From Pleurobrachia bachei (taxonomy: Eukaryota > Ctenophora > Tentaculata > Cydippida > Pleurobrachiidae), in assembly GCA_000695325.1 (NCBI GenBank), contig AVPN01001636.1, positions 1 through 20,558 of the forward strand: a stretch of DNA of 20,558 nt, written 5' to 3'. The notes under the pieces were generated by a model, which was not told the origin of the DNA, ran no database searches, and was given only the letters and a program-made list of their open reading frames with translations. The translations under genes and the position numbers were made by a program. Below are positions 20,301 through 20,558 of the stretch, piece by piece. How positions within the stretch are numbered: the stretch's first letter is position 1; each line of letters starts with the position of its first letter.

Positions 20301-20558
20301 CTGTTGTGACTGAAGATGCACCTGTTGCTAAGGAAGCGCCTGCTGTTGTGACTGAAGATGTACCTGTTGCTAAGGAAGAGTCACCTGTTGTGAATGAAGA
20401 TGTACCTGTTGCTAAGGAAGAGTCCCCAGTTGTGACTAAAGATGTACCTTTTGCTAAGGAAGAGTCCCCTGTTGTAACTGAAGATGCACCTGTTGCTAAG
20501 GAAGAGTGTCCTGTTGTGACTGAAGATGCACCTGTTGCTAAGGAAGAGTCCCCTGTTG
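17333..20558 (+). CDS. Giant repeat protein, C-terminal part, open at the right edge
   Basis: The frame is open from 17300 to the end of the window (at least 1,074 codons from 17336), so no stop or C-terminus is seen; bases before 17333 belong to the foreign block. Order: A module (17351), B (17753), A (18194), A (18677), A (19343), A (19880), joined by linkers of growing diversity. The A at 18194 is the most diverged (TEITDYQVVLSATKSDGSPV). Linkers carry PC-x-x-x-SEAPVAA-type motifs, PEPTPSSSPVPLTPEM before nearly every A module, and a KPERPSRK cassette near 19154, 19236 and 19774. The last 300 bp is a 14-residue repeat. No catalytic motif is visible. Cysteines sit mostly in linkers and in the NCDDK turn of B modules. 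Confidence 0.8.
20255..20558 (+). repeat. 42-bp coding repeat, SPVVTEDAPVAKEE
   Basis: About seven tandem 14-residue units of consensus SPVVTEDAPVAKEE run into the window edge. One pair is 13 + 15 residues (…AKE / APAVVTED…), and variants include VNED, VTKDVPF and EECPVV. The strongly acidic Pro/Val repeat contrasts with the basic N-terminus. Confidence 0.9.

Larger units (their letters stand above)
8126..20558 (+). other. Gene locus: giant alpha-alpha-beta repeat protein, interrupted
   Basis: The four coding segments described separately belong to one locus. They share modules and linkers, and they become one continuous frame if two blocks are left out: 2006 bp at 12154-14159 (a duplicated block plus 7 bp) and 1300 bp at 16068-17367. 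What remains is 9,127 nt, at least 3,042 codons, or 2,751 if the perfect 873-bp tandem copy is also counted once. No introns are evident inside it. The C-terminus lies beyond the right edge. No membrane segment or signal peptide is visible from the 8126 start, so a cytoplasmic or nuclear structural or scaffold protein is likely, but this is inference. Confidence 0.7.

Noticed and set aside
14365-20558. CRISPR array or bacterial repeat protein operon
   Set aside because: Repeats are long, coding and in frame, and nearby introns and microsatellites indicate an animal genome.

Overview
The window looks like nuclear DNA of an invertebrate animal. Evidence: GT-AG introns of about 170-255 bp at 16193-17073, long (TG)n and (TC)n microsatellites, Kozak-like start contexts, and no bacterial-style gene packing or ribosome binding sites. 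I cannot name the species from sequence alone.

Layout: 1-2412 is non-coding with short simple repeats. 2413-4955 is a very long TG microsatellite, 2,350 bp of it perfect, abutting a TC tract. 4956-8071 is mostly non-coding; it holds one plausible first coding exon (5805-5868, ending in a GTAAGT donor), CT tracts, a minisatellite and a weak promoter-like stretch. From 8126 to the right edge lies the main object: an intronless, open-ended gene for a giant repeat protein.

The giant protein has a basic Ser/Pro/Lys-rich N-terminus (about 240 residues). It is followed by a chain of 55-75-residue modules that all share one pattern: two short amphipathic helices, the second often of DKE-x-K-x-LL type, then two or three beta strands. 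The first seven module types are strongly diverged. The later ones fall into types A and B that alternate in an exact 843-bp (281-residue) A-B superunit, then A modules alone, joined by Pro/Glu/Lys-rich linkers with a recurring PC-x-x-x-SEAPVAA motif. The window ends inside a 14-residue linker repeat. I do not recognise the module as a named domain.

In this window the reading frame is broken in three places, each at a duplication junction. A perfect 873-bp in-frame tandem duplication (9169-10041 / 10042-10914) precedes them and does not break the frame. A second, 1999-bp-offset duplication (10347-12153 copied at 12346-14152) creates a stop at 12350. A 7-bp tandem duplication at 14153-14159 shifts the frame again. 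A 1300-bp block (16068-17367), flanked by a 35-bp direct repeat, cuts the array and carries four exons from the 3' end of an unrelated gene. Arithmetic shows that leaving out 2006 bp (12154-14159) and 1300 bp gives one continuous frame of at least 3,042 codons running off the window. About 12 kb of sequence has no other disabling change. Assembly error in a repeat array, or very recent rearrangement, is therefore more likely than an old pseudogene.
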